From NCBI RefSeq assembly GCF_000015165.1, contig NC_009485.1, positions 4,979,501 through 5,043,500 on the forward strand: 64,000 nucleotides of DNA. The letters are read 5' to 3'. The position numbers and the translations under genes were made by a program. Each line of letters opens with the position of its first letter. Position 1 is the stretch's first letter. Below, piece after piece: positions 1-8,171 of this stretch. The notes under the pieces are model-generated. The model saw nothing but the letters and a program-made list of their open reading frames with translations. It made no database searches and was not told the DNA's origin. The DNA comes from Bradyrhizobium sp. BTAi1. Lineage in GTDB: Bacteria; Pseudomonadota; Alphaproteobacteria; Rhizobiales; Xanthobacteraceae.

Positions 1-85
1 GACGGTGCGCACGCCGGAGCAGCGCGCGACCGCGGCCCGCTATGCGGATCAGATGATCTTCGAGGGCTTTACGCCGGAGAGCTGA
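1..85 (+). CDS. 3' end of an unidentified protein (partial)
   Basis: A reading frame open from the window edge (first full codon at base 2) ends at a TGA at 83-85. Only 27 residues are visible, ending in MIFEGFTPES. This is too short to name a family. It runs in the same direction as the acetyltransferase-like gene about 200 bases further on. Confidence 0.4.
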   Translation, partial: TVRTPEQRATAARYADQMIFEGFTPES

Positions 86-212
86 CGCCGGCCTTGAACT
101 CGCTGCTGCGATGCACGATCTTGAAGGGATGGCAATCCGGGCGTCTCGGCTGAGCGTTCCCTGGAACATGATGCGTTTCAACAGGAGTGCATCATGAACT
201 TATCTCTTTGTT

Positions 213-263
213 CGAGCATGATCTTTTCGGGAAGCCGTTTTCCGCTTTTTCAGATCATGCCCT
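213..263. repeat. Imperfect palindromic repeat, Bradyrhizobium-type intergenic element
   Basis: GCATGATC (216-223) and GATCATGC (253-260) are exact inverted arms around a T-rich centre containing TTTTCGGGAAGCCG and TTCCGCTTTTT. From memory, elements of this form (GAGCATGATC...GGATCATGC) recur many times between genes in Bradyrhizobium and related genomes. Only one copy was seen here. It fills much of the gap before the gene at 288. Confidence 0.55.
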
Positions 264-287
264 CGTCGGCGCTGTTTCAAGGGTTCT

Positions 288-1496
288 ATGACCTCACCTG
301 AGATTACGCTCGAAGCCGTCCCCGGGATCAGCGAGATCCCGTCCGCCTCCTGGGATGCCTGCGCCAATCCCGATGGCCGCGTGCCGCCCGGCTCATCTCC
401 TCCCTGCGGCCGCGCCTATAATCCGTTTGTCTCGCACGCGTTTTTCTCGGCGCTGGAGGCCTCCGGCTCAGCCACCTTGCGCACCGGCTGGGCGCCGCGC
501 CATCTGGTCGCGAAACGAGGCGACGAGATCCTCGGCGTCGTACCCTGCTATCTGAAGTCCCACTCGCAAGGCGAATACGTGTTCGACCGCGGCTGGGCCG
601 ACGCCTATGAGCGCGCCGGCGGGCGTTATTATCCCAAGCTGCAAGTCTCGGTTCCGTTCACGCCGGCCACCGGACCGCGGCTCCTGATCCGCGCCGATCA
701 GGATCGCGATGTGATCGGCAACGCCCTCACCCAGGGGCTCAAGGCGCTGTGCGGGATCAGCGAAGCCTCCTCGGTCCACGTCACCTTCGCCCAGAAGCCG
801 GAATGGGACCTGCTCGCGGCACAGGGGTTCCTGCAGCGCACCGACCAGCAGTTCCACTGGCACAACCAGGGTTTTTCAACCTTCGACGACTTCCTGGCGA
901 CCTTGAACTCGCGCCATCGCAAGGCGATGAAGCGGGAGCGGCGCGACGCCCTCGCGGCCGGCATCACGATCCACTGGCTGACCGGCAAGGACATCACCGA
1001 GGACGCCTGGGACGCCTTCTTCGAGTTCTACATGGAGACCGGCTCGCGCAAATGGGGCCGCCCCTATCTGACCCGCAAATTCTTCGCGCTGATCGGCGAG
1101 AGCATGGCCGACGACGTGCTGCTGGTGATGGCCAAGCGCGAGGGCCGCTGGATCGCCGGCGCCATCAACTTCATCGGCTCAGACACGCTGTTCGGCCGCA
1201 ATTGGGGCGCCATCGAGCATCACCCGTTCCTGCATTTCGAAGTCTGCTACTATCAGGCGATCGATTTCGCCATTGCGCACAAGCTGAGAGTTGTCGAGGC
1301 CGGCGCCCAGGGCGAGCACAAGATCGCGCGCGGCTATCTTCCGCAGACCACGTACTCGGCGCACTACATTGCCGATCGCGGCCTGCGCCGCGCCGTCGAC
1401 GACTATCTCAAGCGCGAGCGCGCTTATGTCGAAGAGGTCGGCCGCGAACTCGCCGAATCCGCGCCGTTTCGCAAGGGGGCCGACGAGCCGTCTTGA
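288..1496 (+). CDS. FemAB/GNAT-like protein (COG3146, DUF482 family)
   Basis: A 402-residue protein of the peptidogalycan-biosynthesis or FemAB-like group within the GNAT superfamily. Family marks are NPFVSHAFFSALE near residue 45, the LVAKRGDEILGVVPCYLK stretch, and a C-terminal half with RHRKAMKRER and GAINFIG. Members are presumed to transfer acyl or aminoacyl groups, but no substrate is established. The start at 288 follows a weak AAGGG. The HIT gene begins 61 bases downstream on the same strand, so the two are probably co-transcribed. The family is clear; the function is inferred. Confidence 0.85.
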   Translation: MTSPEITLEAVPGISEIPSASWDACANPDGRVPPGSSPPCGRAYNPFVSHAFFSALEASGSATLRTGWAPRHLVAKRGDEILGVVPCYLKSHSQGEYVFDRGWADAYERAGGRYYPKLQVSVPFTPATGPRLLIRADQDRDVIGNALTQGLKALCGISEASSVHVTFAQKPEWDLLAAQGFLQRTDQQFHWHNQGFSTFDDFLATLNSRHRKAMKRERRDALAAGITIHWLTGKDITEDAWDAFFEFYMETGSRKWGRPYLTRKFFALIGESMADDVLLVMAKREGRWIAGAINFIGSDTLFGRNWGAIEHHPFLHFEVCYYQAIDFAIAHKLRVVEAGAQGEHKIARGYLPQTTYSAHYIADRGLRRAVDDYLKRERAYVEEVGRELAESAPFRKGADEPS

Positions 1497-1557
1497 CCCG
1501 CGGCACGCGCCGGTGAAAGTAAGGCGCGACATCCGAGGAACTGCCGAGGGACTGCCC

Positions 1558-1983
1558 ATGACCGCCTACGATCCCAACAACCCGTTCGCGAAGATCCTGC
1601 GCGGCGAATTCCCCTGCACCAAGGTCTATGAGAACGACCATGTGCTGGCGTTCCTCGACATCATGCCGCGCGTGCCCGGCCATACGCTGGTGATCCCGAA
1701 GGCTCCGGCGCGCAACATCCTCGACATCAGCGAGGAGGATTATCTCCATGTCGGCCGCGCCGTGCGCACCATCGCCCGCGCCGCCAAGACGGCGTTCGCC
1801 GCCGACGGCATCACCGTGCAGCAGTTCAACGAACATGCCGGCGGACAGATGGTGTTTCACCTGCATGTCCACATCATGCCGCGCCACAATGGCGATTCCC
1901 TGCTCCCGCCGGCGAGCCGCAAGGAAGACCCGAAGGTACTGGAAGAGAACGCCGCGAAGCTGATCGCGGCGCTCAAGGGCTGA
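1558..1983 (+). CDS. HIT family nucleotide-binding hydrolase
   Basis: A 141-residue histidine-triad protein. The triad motif HLHVHIM lies near residue 102, preceded by the GGQMVFH signature, and the N-terminal half carries the usual CTKVYENDHVLAFLDIMPRVPGHTLVIPK core. HIT proteins hydrolyse nucleoside phosphoramidates and related nucleotides, or act as sensors; which applies here cannot be told. The start is the ATG at 1558; an upstream extension in this frame would overlap the preceding gene. The gene converges with nadC, with only 12 bases between stops. Confidence 0.93.
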   Translation: MTAYDPNNPFAKILRGEFPCTKVYENDHVLAFLDIMPRVPGHTLVIPKAPARNILDISEEDYLHVGRAVRTIARAAKTAFAADGITVQQFNEHAGGQMVFHLHVHIMPRHNGDSLLPPASRKEDPKVLEENAAKLIAALKG

Positions 1984-1995
1984 TCACCTCGCGTT

Positions 1996-2844
1996 TCACC
2001 TCTCGTCGAGCCCGATATCGAGCGCGGCCGCCGAATGCGTGATCCAGCCGACGGAGATCAGGTCGACACCGGCCGCGGCGATGGCGGCGGCCGTCTCCAC
2101 GGTGATGCGGCCTGAGGCCTCGGTGATGGCCCTGCCGCCGGTCATGGCGACGGCGCGCGCCAGCTCTGGCGACGTCATATTGTCGAGCAGCACCGCGTCG
2201 ACGCCGAGCGCCAGCGCCTCCTCGAGCTGCGCCAGGGTATCGACCTCCACCTCGATCTTGACGAGGTGGCCGGCATGGGCTCTGGCGCTGGTGATCGCAG
2301 GCTTGATGCCGCCGGCGATCGCGATGTGATTGTCCTTGATCAGCACCGCATCATCGAGCCCGAAGCGGTGATTGCCGCCGCCGCCGGCGCGCACCGCATA
2401 TTTCTCCAGCGCGCGCAGCCCCGGCGTGGTCTTGCGCGTGCAGACGATCTGCGCCCGCGTGCCCTTCACGGCCGCGACCAGAGAGGCCGTCGCGCTGGCA
2501 ACGCCGCTGAGATGGCAGAGGAAGTTGAGCGCGACGCGCTCGCCGGTCAGCAGCGCGCGCGCAGGCCCGCTGATCGTCGCGATCACATCGCCGGGCTCGA
2601 CGGCGCCGCCGTCGCCGCGGATGATCTCCATGCGGACCTCAGGCGAGAGCGTCTGGAAGGCGCAACGCGCGACGTCAAGGCCGGCGATCACGCCAGGCTG
2701 GCGTGCCCTCAGCTGCAGCGAGGCGCGCCGTTCGGCCGGAACGATCGCATCCGTGGTGATGTCCCCGGCACGGCCGAGATCCTCGGCCAGGGCCATGCGC
2801 ACCAGCGGCTCGAACAACAAGGTCGGGAGCGGATTGAGGGTCAT
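1996..2844 (-). CDS. nadC: Nicotinate-nucleotide pyrophosphorylase (carboxylating)
   Basis: The 282-residue quinolinate phosphoribosyltransferase converts quinolinate and PRPP to nicotinate mononucleotide, the last step of the de novo NAD branch encoded here. Typical elements are AEDLGRAGDITTDA at the N-terminus, NFLCHLSGVAS, CTRKTTPGLR, HRFGLDDAVLIKDNH, and EVEVDTLAQLEEAL in the C-terminal barrel. The ATG at 2844 overlaps the nadB stop in an ATGA arrangement, which argues for translational coupling and against a longer upstream start. It is the last gene of nadA-nadB-nadC. Confidence 0.97.
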   Translation of the reverse strand: MTLNPLPTLLFEPLVRMALAEDLGRAGDITTDAIVPAERRASLQLRARQPGVIAGLDVARCAFQTLSPEVRMEIIRGDGGAVEPGDVIATISGPARALLTGERVALNFLCHLSGVASATASLVAAVKGTRAQIVCTRKTTPGLRALEKYAVRAGGGGNHRFGLDDAVLIKDNHIAIAGGIKPAITSARAHAGHLVKIEVEVDTLAQLEEALALGVDAVLLDNMTSPELARAVAMTGGRAITEASGRITVETAAAIAAAGVDLISVGWITHSAAALDIGLDER

Positions 2845-4394
2845 GGCAGAGCACTCCTGAAAGATGGCAGCTCGGTCTCGACGACATGGCGTGCGGCGGC
2901 GATCGCCTGGGACAAGCTGAAGCGCGACGGCAGCGCGACCGGCAGCGTGTCCGGACAATCGCTGCGGAAATGCGCTCCTCGGCTCTCCTCCCGGGCAAGC
3001 GCTGCGACCGACATCATCAGGCCGACCAGGGCCGGATCGGCCGCCGCGCCAGCCGTTTCGGCCAGCGGCAGCAGGCCGCGAATGGCCGACGCGATCGCGC
3101 TGCGATCCCTGAGCACGCCGAGCCCGTGCGACAGCAGCGGCCGCACGGCGGCCGGATCGGACGCCGGCGGCGTCGCGGCGATGTCGCGCGGCACGGCCCT
3201 GCCCTGCACCGTGCCGGCCACGTCCTCGGCCACCGATTGCGCGCAGACGATAGCCTCCATCAGCGAATTGCTAGCGAGCCGGTTGGCGCCGTGCAGGCCG
3301 GTGCGGCTGACCTCGCCGCAGGCCCAAAGCCCCTCGACGGTGCTGCGTCCCATCGCGTCAACGGCAATGCCGCCCATGTGATAGTGCACGGCCGGCCGCA
3401 CCGGGATCGGATCCTCGGCCGGATCGATGCCGGCCATGCGGCAGAACGCGCTGATCACCGGATAGCGCGCGGCGAAATCCTTACCCGGCTTGGCGCGGGC
3501 ATCCAGGAACACGCGATGGCCTTGTGCGCGCTGACGCCACACGGCCCGGGCCACGATGTCGCGCGGCGCAAGCTCGGCGCCCGGTTCGTCCGCCATGAAC
3601 CGCGCCCCGGTCTCATCGATCAGGATGGCGCCATCCCCCCGAATTGCTTCGGTGAGAAGCGGCAGCGGCCGCGACGGACCGTCGAACGCGGTCGGATGAA
3701 ACTGCACGAATTCGAGATCGGACAGCACGGCCCCTGCCCGCGCCGCAAGCGCCAAGCCCTGGCCGAAGCAACCCGCCGGATTGGTGCTGTCGAGAAACAG
3801 CCCGCCGATGCCGCCGGTGGCGATCACGACCCGCCGCGTCGCAAGCACCAGCGGTTCGTCGCCGCGCACCGCGACCACGCCGTGGATCGCCTGATCTTCG
3901 ACGATCAAGCGGCGCGCCTCGATGCCCTCCAGCAGCGTCACCGAGGGGCAGCGCCTGACCGCGGCGATCAGCGCGCGCATGATTTCGCGCCCGGTGCCGT
4001 CGCCGGTCGCGTGCACGATGCGATTGCGGCCGTGCGCAGCCTCGAGACCGAGGCGCCAGCGCCCGTCCGTCGCCCGGTCGAACGTGACGCCGAGCCGGGC
4101 GAGGCGCTCGACCGCGGCCGGTGCGGCCCGCACGATCCGCTGCGCGGCAACGGCGTCGCATAGGCCGGCGCCGGCCGCGAGGGTGTCCGCCAGATGCAGC
4201 GCCGGATCATCATCCGCACCGACGGCAGCAGCCAGCCCACCCTGGGCCCACATGCTGGAGGCCTCGGCGCCGAGCGGCGACTTCGACAGCAGCACGACGG
4301 GTTCAGGCGCAAGCTGCAAGGCGGTCATCAGCCCGGCCGCGCCGCCGCCGATGATCACGGGACGGCCGACAAGTTCAGACAGATTGCTGCTCAT
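2841..4394 (-). CDS. nadB: L-aspartate oxidase
   Basis: A 517-residue FAD flavoprotein that oxidises L-aspartate to iminoaspartate, which NadA condenses with dihydroxyacetone phosphate. Visible are the N-terminal FAD-binding GGGAAGLMTAL, the SSMWAQGGLAA substrate-loop motif, and the EFVQFHPT and GLHGANRLASNSLMEA signatures of the succinate dehydrogenase/fumarate reductase flavoprotein superfamily. Both ends overlap neighbours by four bases (ATGA), with nadA upstream and nadC downstream, so the three genes form one tight operon. Confidence 0.97.
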   Translation of the reverse strand: MSSNLSELVGRPVIIGGGAAGLMTALQLAPEPVVLLSKSPLGAEASSMWAQGGLAAAVGADDDPALHLADTLAAGAGLCDAVAAQRIVRAAPAAVERLARLGVTFDRATDGRWRLGLEAAHGRNRIVHATGDGTGREIMRALIAAVRRCPSVTLLEGIEARRLIVEDQAIHGVVAVRGDEPLVLATRRVVIATGGIGGLFLDSTNPAGCFGQGLALAARAGAVLSDLEFVQFHPTAFDGPSRPLPLLTEAIRGDGAILIDETGARFMADEPGAELAPRDIVARAVWRQRAQGHRVFLDARAKPGKDFAARYPVISAFCRMAGIDPAEDPIPVRPAVHYHMGGIAVDAMGRSTVEGLWACGEVSRTGLHGANRLASNSLMEAIVCAQSVAEDVAGTVQGRAVPRDIAATPPASDPAAVRPLLSHGLGVLRDRSAIASAIRGLLPLAETAGAAADPALVGLMMSVAALAREESRGAHFRSDCPDTLPVALPSRFSLSQAIAAARHVVETELPSFRSALP

Positions 4395-5377
4395 AGCGCC
4401 AGCATCCTTTCAACCGAGCGCCGCGCGCGATCGGCCAGCGCCGGATCGATCGTGACCTCGTGCGTGGTGGTTTCGAGCGCATGGCGGATGTTCTTGAGCG
4501 TGATCCGCTTCATGTGCGGGCACAGATTGCACGGCCGCACGAACTCGATATCCGGATACATCACCGCGACATTGTCGCTCATCGAGCACTCCGTCAGCAG
4601 CACCACCCGCGACGGCCGCTTGGCGCCGACATAGTCGGACATCGCTGCCGTGGAGCCGGCGAAATCGGCCTCTGCCACCACCTCGGGCGGGCATTCGGGA
4701 TGGGCGAGCACGGCGACGCCGGGATGATTGTCACGCAGGGTCCGGACGTCGTCGGCGCTGAAGCGCTCATGCACTTCGCAGTGGCCCTTCCACGCCGTGA
4801 TCCGGACCTTGGTCTGGGTGGCGACATTGCGGGCCAGATATTCGTCCGGCAGCATGATGACGTGTTCGGCGCCGAGCGACTCCACGACGGCGCGTGCATT
4901 GCCCGATGTGCAGCAGACGTCGGCCTCTGCTTTCACCGCGACCGACGTGTTCACATAGGCGACCACCGGCACGCCGGGATGGCGGGCGCGCATCAGCCGG
5001 ACATCGGCGGCGGTGATCGAATCCGCGAGCGAGCAGCCCGCCTGCAGATCCGGGATCAGCACCGTCTTGCCGGGATTGAGCAGCTTGGCGGTCTCGGCCA
5101 TGAAGTGGACGCCCGCCAGAACGATCACGTCGGCATCGACCTTGGTGGCCTCGCGCGCGAGCAGAAGGCTGTCGCCGACGATATCAGCGACGCCGTGAAA
5201 GATCTCCGGCGTCTGATAATTGTGCGCGAGAACCACCGCATGGCGCTGGCGCTTGAGCGCCAGAATGGCCGCGATGTCCTCCTCGAAGACCGCCCATTCG
5301 GGCGGCGGGATCACCCCCCTTAGACGGTCAGGCAGCGGTGAATTTGACCCGTTCGCGGGAAACGATAGCTCGGCCAT
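4391..5377 (-). CDS. nadA: Quinolinate synthase A (4Fe-4S)
   Basis: A 328-residue enzyme that condenses iminoaspartate and dihydroxyacetone phosphate to quinolinate. Three conserved cysteines expected to hold the 4Fe-4S cluster are visible in DLQAGCSL, in DVCCTSGNA, and in the C-terminal PCNLCPHMK. The VLAHNYQ and GVHFMAETAKLL motifs are typical of the family. It is the first gene of nadABC and begins just downstream of an operator-rich promoter (5390-5435), consistent with control by the NadQ-type regulator encoded immediately upstream. Confidence 0.97.
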   Translation of the reverse strand: MAELSFPANGSNSPLPDRLRGVIPPPEWAVFEEDIAAILALKRQRHAVVLAHNYQTPEIFHGVADIVGDSLLLAREATKVDADVIVLAGVHFMAETAKLLNPGKTVLIPDLQAGCSLADSITAADVRLMRARHPGVPVVAYVNTSVAVKAEADVCCTSGNARAVVESLGAEHVIMLPDEYLARNVATQTKVRITAWKGHCEVHERFSADDVRTLRDNHPGVAVLAHPECPPEVVAEADFAGSTAAMSDYVGAKRPSRVVLLTECSMSDNVAVMYPDIEFVRPCNLCPHMKRITLKNIRHALETTTHEVTIDPALADRARRSVERMLAL

Positions 5378-5389
5378 TTATACTCTCCG

Positions 5390-5435
5390 TGAGCATAAGA
5401 TGGCTTATACTTATCCTGAGCATAAGTCCTGTCAA
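5390..5435 (-). promoter_or_regulatory. Predicted nadABC promoter with NadQ/NrtR-type operators
   Basis: The gap between nadQ and nadA holds two direct copies of TGAGCATAAG (plus-strand 5390-5399 and 5417-5426), 27 bases apart. On the minus strand the upstream copy lies in ACTTATgctcaggATAAGT, an exact 6-bp inverted repeat. A perfect minus-strand TTGACA (5430-5435) overlaps the nadQ stop codon, with an AT-rich candidate -10 (AAGTAT/GTATAA) 17-19 bases on. A repressor bound here would sit between and over the promoter elements. Recognition by NadQ is inferred. Confidence 0.7.
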
Positions 5436-6415
5436 GAGCGGGACAGCGGAAGCTTGGTTCCGACCACGGCGCGCTCGGCCAGCACGCCCTTGCGGAAGCG
5501 AAACAGCTTGGCCGGGCGGCCGATCGTGTCGGGGGCCATCGTGCCAGTTTCCTCGACGAGCTCCTGCTGCTCGATGAGGCGGCGGAAGTTCTGCTTATGC
5601 ACCAGCCGGCCGGCCAGCGCCTCGACCGACCGCTGGAGCTCCAGCAGTGTGAATTGCTCGGGCATCAGTTCGAACACGACGGGGCGATATTTGATCTTGG
5701 CCCGCAGCCGGGCGATTCCGGTGGCGAGGATGCGCCGATGGTCCGCCACCATCGCGCGGCCGGGCAATGTCGGCTCGCTGCCGCCCTTGTCGCGCACGCT
5801 TTCAGGGAGCAGTGCCACCTCGTACAGGAGCTCGTAGCGCTGCAAAGCCAGTTCCTCGTTCCACTCACGGCCGTCGAGACCGAACGAGATGGCGGCGCGA
5901 CGCCACCGCGCTTTCTGCAGCGCCGGATCCTCGGCGGCTCTCGCCCAGTCCTTCAGCCGCGGCATGATGATCTTCGCCAACATGTCCGGCGAACCGTCGC
6001 GATGATCCTCCCAGGGGAAGTAGTCGTACCAGGACGACCATTGTGCATCCGTGCCCTCGCGGCCGCCCTCCTCGCGGGTCAGCCCGAGATAGCTGATCGA
6101 GATGCGGTGCGGCGCGTCGGGATCACCGGTGCGGCCACGATCGGCGAAGGTGTAGAGCTGCTCGACATAGCCGAGCGGATGACCGGTCTGCGCTTCGACC
6201 CAGGCCCGCAGGCCCATCTGCAACGAGCGGTGCGCGAACTGGAACGGGCCGCTCGGCAATGCCTGCGCGTGATCGATTGTCATGATCTTGGGATACCCGT
6301 CGGTCACCGCCACCAGCACGGCGACGAGATCGGCGGTGATCGCATCCAGGGGCGTTGCGGTCTGTTGCGGCCGCTCATTCACATCGGACATCGCGTCTTT
6401 CTTATTTTCCGTCAT
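5432..6415 (-). CDS. nadQ: NadQ/NrtR-like transcriptional regulator of NAD synthesis (COG4111)
   Basis: A 327-residue protein of the Nudix-related COG4111 family, known from comparative genomics in Rhizobiales as a candidate repressor of NAD biosynthesis genes. The N-terminal two-thirds resemble a Nudix fold (AVTDGYPKIMTIDH, MGLRAWVEAQTGHPLGYVEQLYTFADRGR). The C-terminal third (LMPEQFTLLELQRSVEALAGRLVHKQNFRRLIEQ...GRPAKLFRFRKG) looks like the winged-helix part of NrtR proteins. The first ATG at 6415 overlaps trmO by 14 bases; an in-frame ATG at 6391 is an alternative. nadABC follows directly. Confidence 0.85.
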   Translation of the reverse strand: MTENKKDAMSDVNERPQQTATPLDAITADLVAVLVAVTDGYPKIMTIDHAQALPSGPFQFAHRSLQMGLRAWVEAQTGHPLGYVEQLYTFADRGRTGDPDAPHRISISYLGLTREEGGREGTDAQWSSWYDYFPWEDHRDGSPDMLAKIIMPRLKDWARAAEDPALQKARWRRAAISFGLDGREWNEELALQRYELLYEVALLPESVRDKGGSEPTLPGRAMVADHRRILATGIARLRAKIKYRPVVFELMPEQFTLLELQRSVEALAGRLVHKQNFRRLIEQQELVEETGTMAPDTIGRPAKLFRFRKGVLAERAVVGTKLPLSRS

Positions 6416-6890
6416 CGTGGTCAGACGCCGCCTCGGGCGTGAACACGCAGCGATCCGGCTTCAAATCGATCAGCGGCGTCTGGTCGAGACAATCCAGACC
6501 ACGCACCAGCACCGTGCTGCCCTCCAGCGCGACGAAACGCACCGTGGAGACGCCAATCGGATTGGGCCGCACCGGCGAGCGCAATGCGAACGTACCGCGG
6601 GTCTCGCCGTCATGGTGGCGCGGACTCTGGCGGACCAGATCGCGGCGCGCCTGGTTGAGCCAGTACAGCACCTGCAGATGGCTGAAGCCCTCGATCCCCT
6701 GCAGCGCCGCCACCCAGGGCTCGAAGATCTCGAGCCGGCACACCGGTCCTTCCAGACTGCCCTGCCGCGGCGTCTCCAGCCGCGAGGTCCAGGGCGTGCG
6801 GATGCGGCCAATGAAATACAACGACGCGTCAAGGGGCAGCGGCGCATCCACCGCGACTTCACCCGAACGGAGATCGGTATCAGTGCTCAT
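6402..6890 (-). CDS. trmO: tRNA (adenine-37 N6)-methyltransferase, TsaA/TrmO family
   Basis: A 162-residue TsaA-domain protein. The signature FIGRIRTPW opens the domain, followed by LEIFEPWVAALQGIEGFSHLQVLYW, RGTFALRSPVRPNPIGVSTV and LDCLDQTPLIDLKP. Family members methylate N6-threonylcarbamoyladenosine-37 in some tRNAs. Its 3' end overlaps the start of nadQ, so the two are probably co-transcribed. Whether this reflects function or only packing is unknown. Confidence 0.88.
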   Translation of the reverse strand: MSTDTDLRSGEVAVDAPLPLDASLYFIGRIRTPWTSRLETPRQGSLEGPVCRLEIFEPWVAALQGIEGFSHLQVLYWLNQARRDLVRQSPRHHDGETRGTFALRSPVRPNPIGVSTVRFVALEGSTVLVRGLDCLDQTPLIDLKPDRCVFTPEAASDHDDGK

Positions 6891-6958
6891 CTCGGATCCC
6901 TTGGTTGTGAGCCATCTATTATCCCAACCTTGGCCCACCGCAATTGCTGTGGCGCAAG

Positions 6959-7303
6959 TCAACCGAGCCACCATTTGCCGGCCAGCATGACCATTTCGCC
7001 GCAGACAACGCCAGCGAAGATGGAACGGCGCGAGGCCAGGAAGGCGGCAAGGCCGGCGACGACGGCCCCGTAGCGCAGGCCCCAGGTCACGCTGGCCAGC
7101 GCGCCCGGCGGCTGCACCAGGATCTGGGCAATGACGCCGGCCAGGATCGCGGTCGCCACCGCCTTCACCCACATCAGCAGATCCGAGCCTTCGTCGAGTC
7201 CGCTGCCGAACCACAGCCCGAGCAGGCGCCAGATCTGGTTCGGGATGACGCCCGCAACAAGCAGCACAAACAAAGCATGCCAATCGCCGATGAAATCGCT
7301 CAT
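6959..7303 (-). CDS. azlD: AzlD family branched-chain amino acid transport protein
   Basis: A 114-residue protein with three or four predicted membrane segments, including ALFVLLVAGVIPNQIWRLLG, VKAVATAILAGVIAQILV and a C-terminal AGVVCGEMVMLAG. It is the small partner of AzlC in the AzlCD (LIV-E) exporter family. Its ATG overlaps the azlC stop by four bases, so the pair is translationally coupled. The substrate is not shown by the sequence. Confidence 0.88.
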   Translation of the reverse strand: MSDFIGDWHALFVLLVAGVIPNQIWRLLGLWFGSGLDEGSDLLMWVKAVATAILAGVIAQILVQPPGALASVTWGLRYGAVVAGLAAFLASRRSIFAGVVCGEMVMLAGKWWLG

Positions 7304-8046
7304 GCCGCCTCCCGCCGCTCGCGCCATTTGTGGGCGCCGAAGGCGATCGTTCCGGCGACGACCCCGCTGATCAGGATATCCACGCCGCTGTTGAGCTGGG
7401 CGGCCACGGGATAGAGCACGAGGCCGAGGCCCAGCGCGAGCACATCGGCGAGCTCCCTGGCGTTGCGCAGGGTCGAGAACAAGAAGGCCAGCGGGGTCAG
7501 CAACAGCACGGCGGCGCCAAAGGTCTGCGACAGGTTGGCGGCCAGGAGGTAACCGATGATGGTCGCGACCAGCGCGACCGCCATCAATCCCGAGCCGAGC
7601 CCGTGGACAAAGGCGATGCGTCGCTCGCGCGGCACATGCGGCAGGAAGCGATAGCATTCGACCCACAAGGTCACCGCGGTGAGATGCGCGATCAGCACCA
7701 GATGCCGGCGCTTGGTGTTGGGCCCGCGGATCAGCGGCAGCACCGCCACCACCATCGGAAACAGCCGGATCGCGCTCATGGTGACGGCAATGGCCGATTG
7801 CAGGATGGTCTGGCCCGAGCCCAGCGTCGAGACCAGGATGATCTGCGCCGGTCCGGCCCAGACCAGCACGGTGCTGAGGATCGCCCACAGCATGCTGAAG
7901 TGGGTGTCGTGGGCGAGCGCGCCGATGCCGATGAAGGTGACGAACAGCACGACCGACAGGATCGTCGCGGATGTCGCGCGCAGGCCGAAAGCGAACGCCT
8001 TGAGCGAGCCGTCCCATTGTGGCGAATCGAGCGGAGGAAGTGTCAC
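7300..8046 (-). CDS. azlC: AzlC family branched-chain amino acid permease
   Basis: A 248-residue multi-pass membrane protein of the AzlC family, the large subunit of a branched-chain amino acid exporter. Typical stretches are AFAFGLRATSATILSVVLFVTFIGIGALAHD, WAGPAQIILVSTLGSGQT and MSAIRLFPMVVAVLPL. The likely start is the GTG at 8046, because no in-frame ATG precedes the first membrane segment. No strong ribosome-binding site is visible. It overlaps azlD downstream. Confidence 0.88.
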   Translation of the reverse strand: MTLPPLDSPQWDGSLKAFAFGLRATSATILSVVLFVTFIGIGALAHDTHFSMLWAILSTVLVWAGPAQIILVSTLGSGQTILQSAIAVTMSAIRLFPMVVAVLPLIRGPNTKRRHLVLIAHLTAVTLWVECYRFLPHVPRERRIAFVHGLGSGLMAVALVATIIGYLLAANLSQTFGAAVLLLTPLAFLFSTLRNARELADVLALGLGLVLYPVAAQLNSGVDILISGVVAGTIAFGAHKWRERREAA

Positions 8047-8171
8047 GACGCGGGCGGCCCAGCAGAATGAAGCCGCGATAAGGCTGGCTTAGGCCGCTCA
8101 CGTCAACCGCCAGCACGCGCGCGCGGGTCTGCGTCCGACGCAGCCATCCCTGCCCGTGGAGCCGCAGAGCG

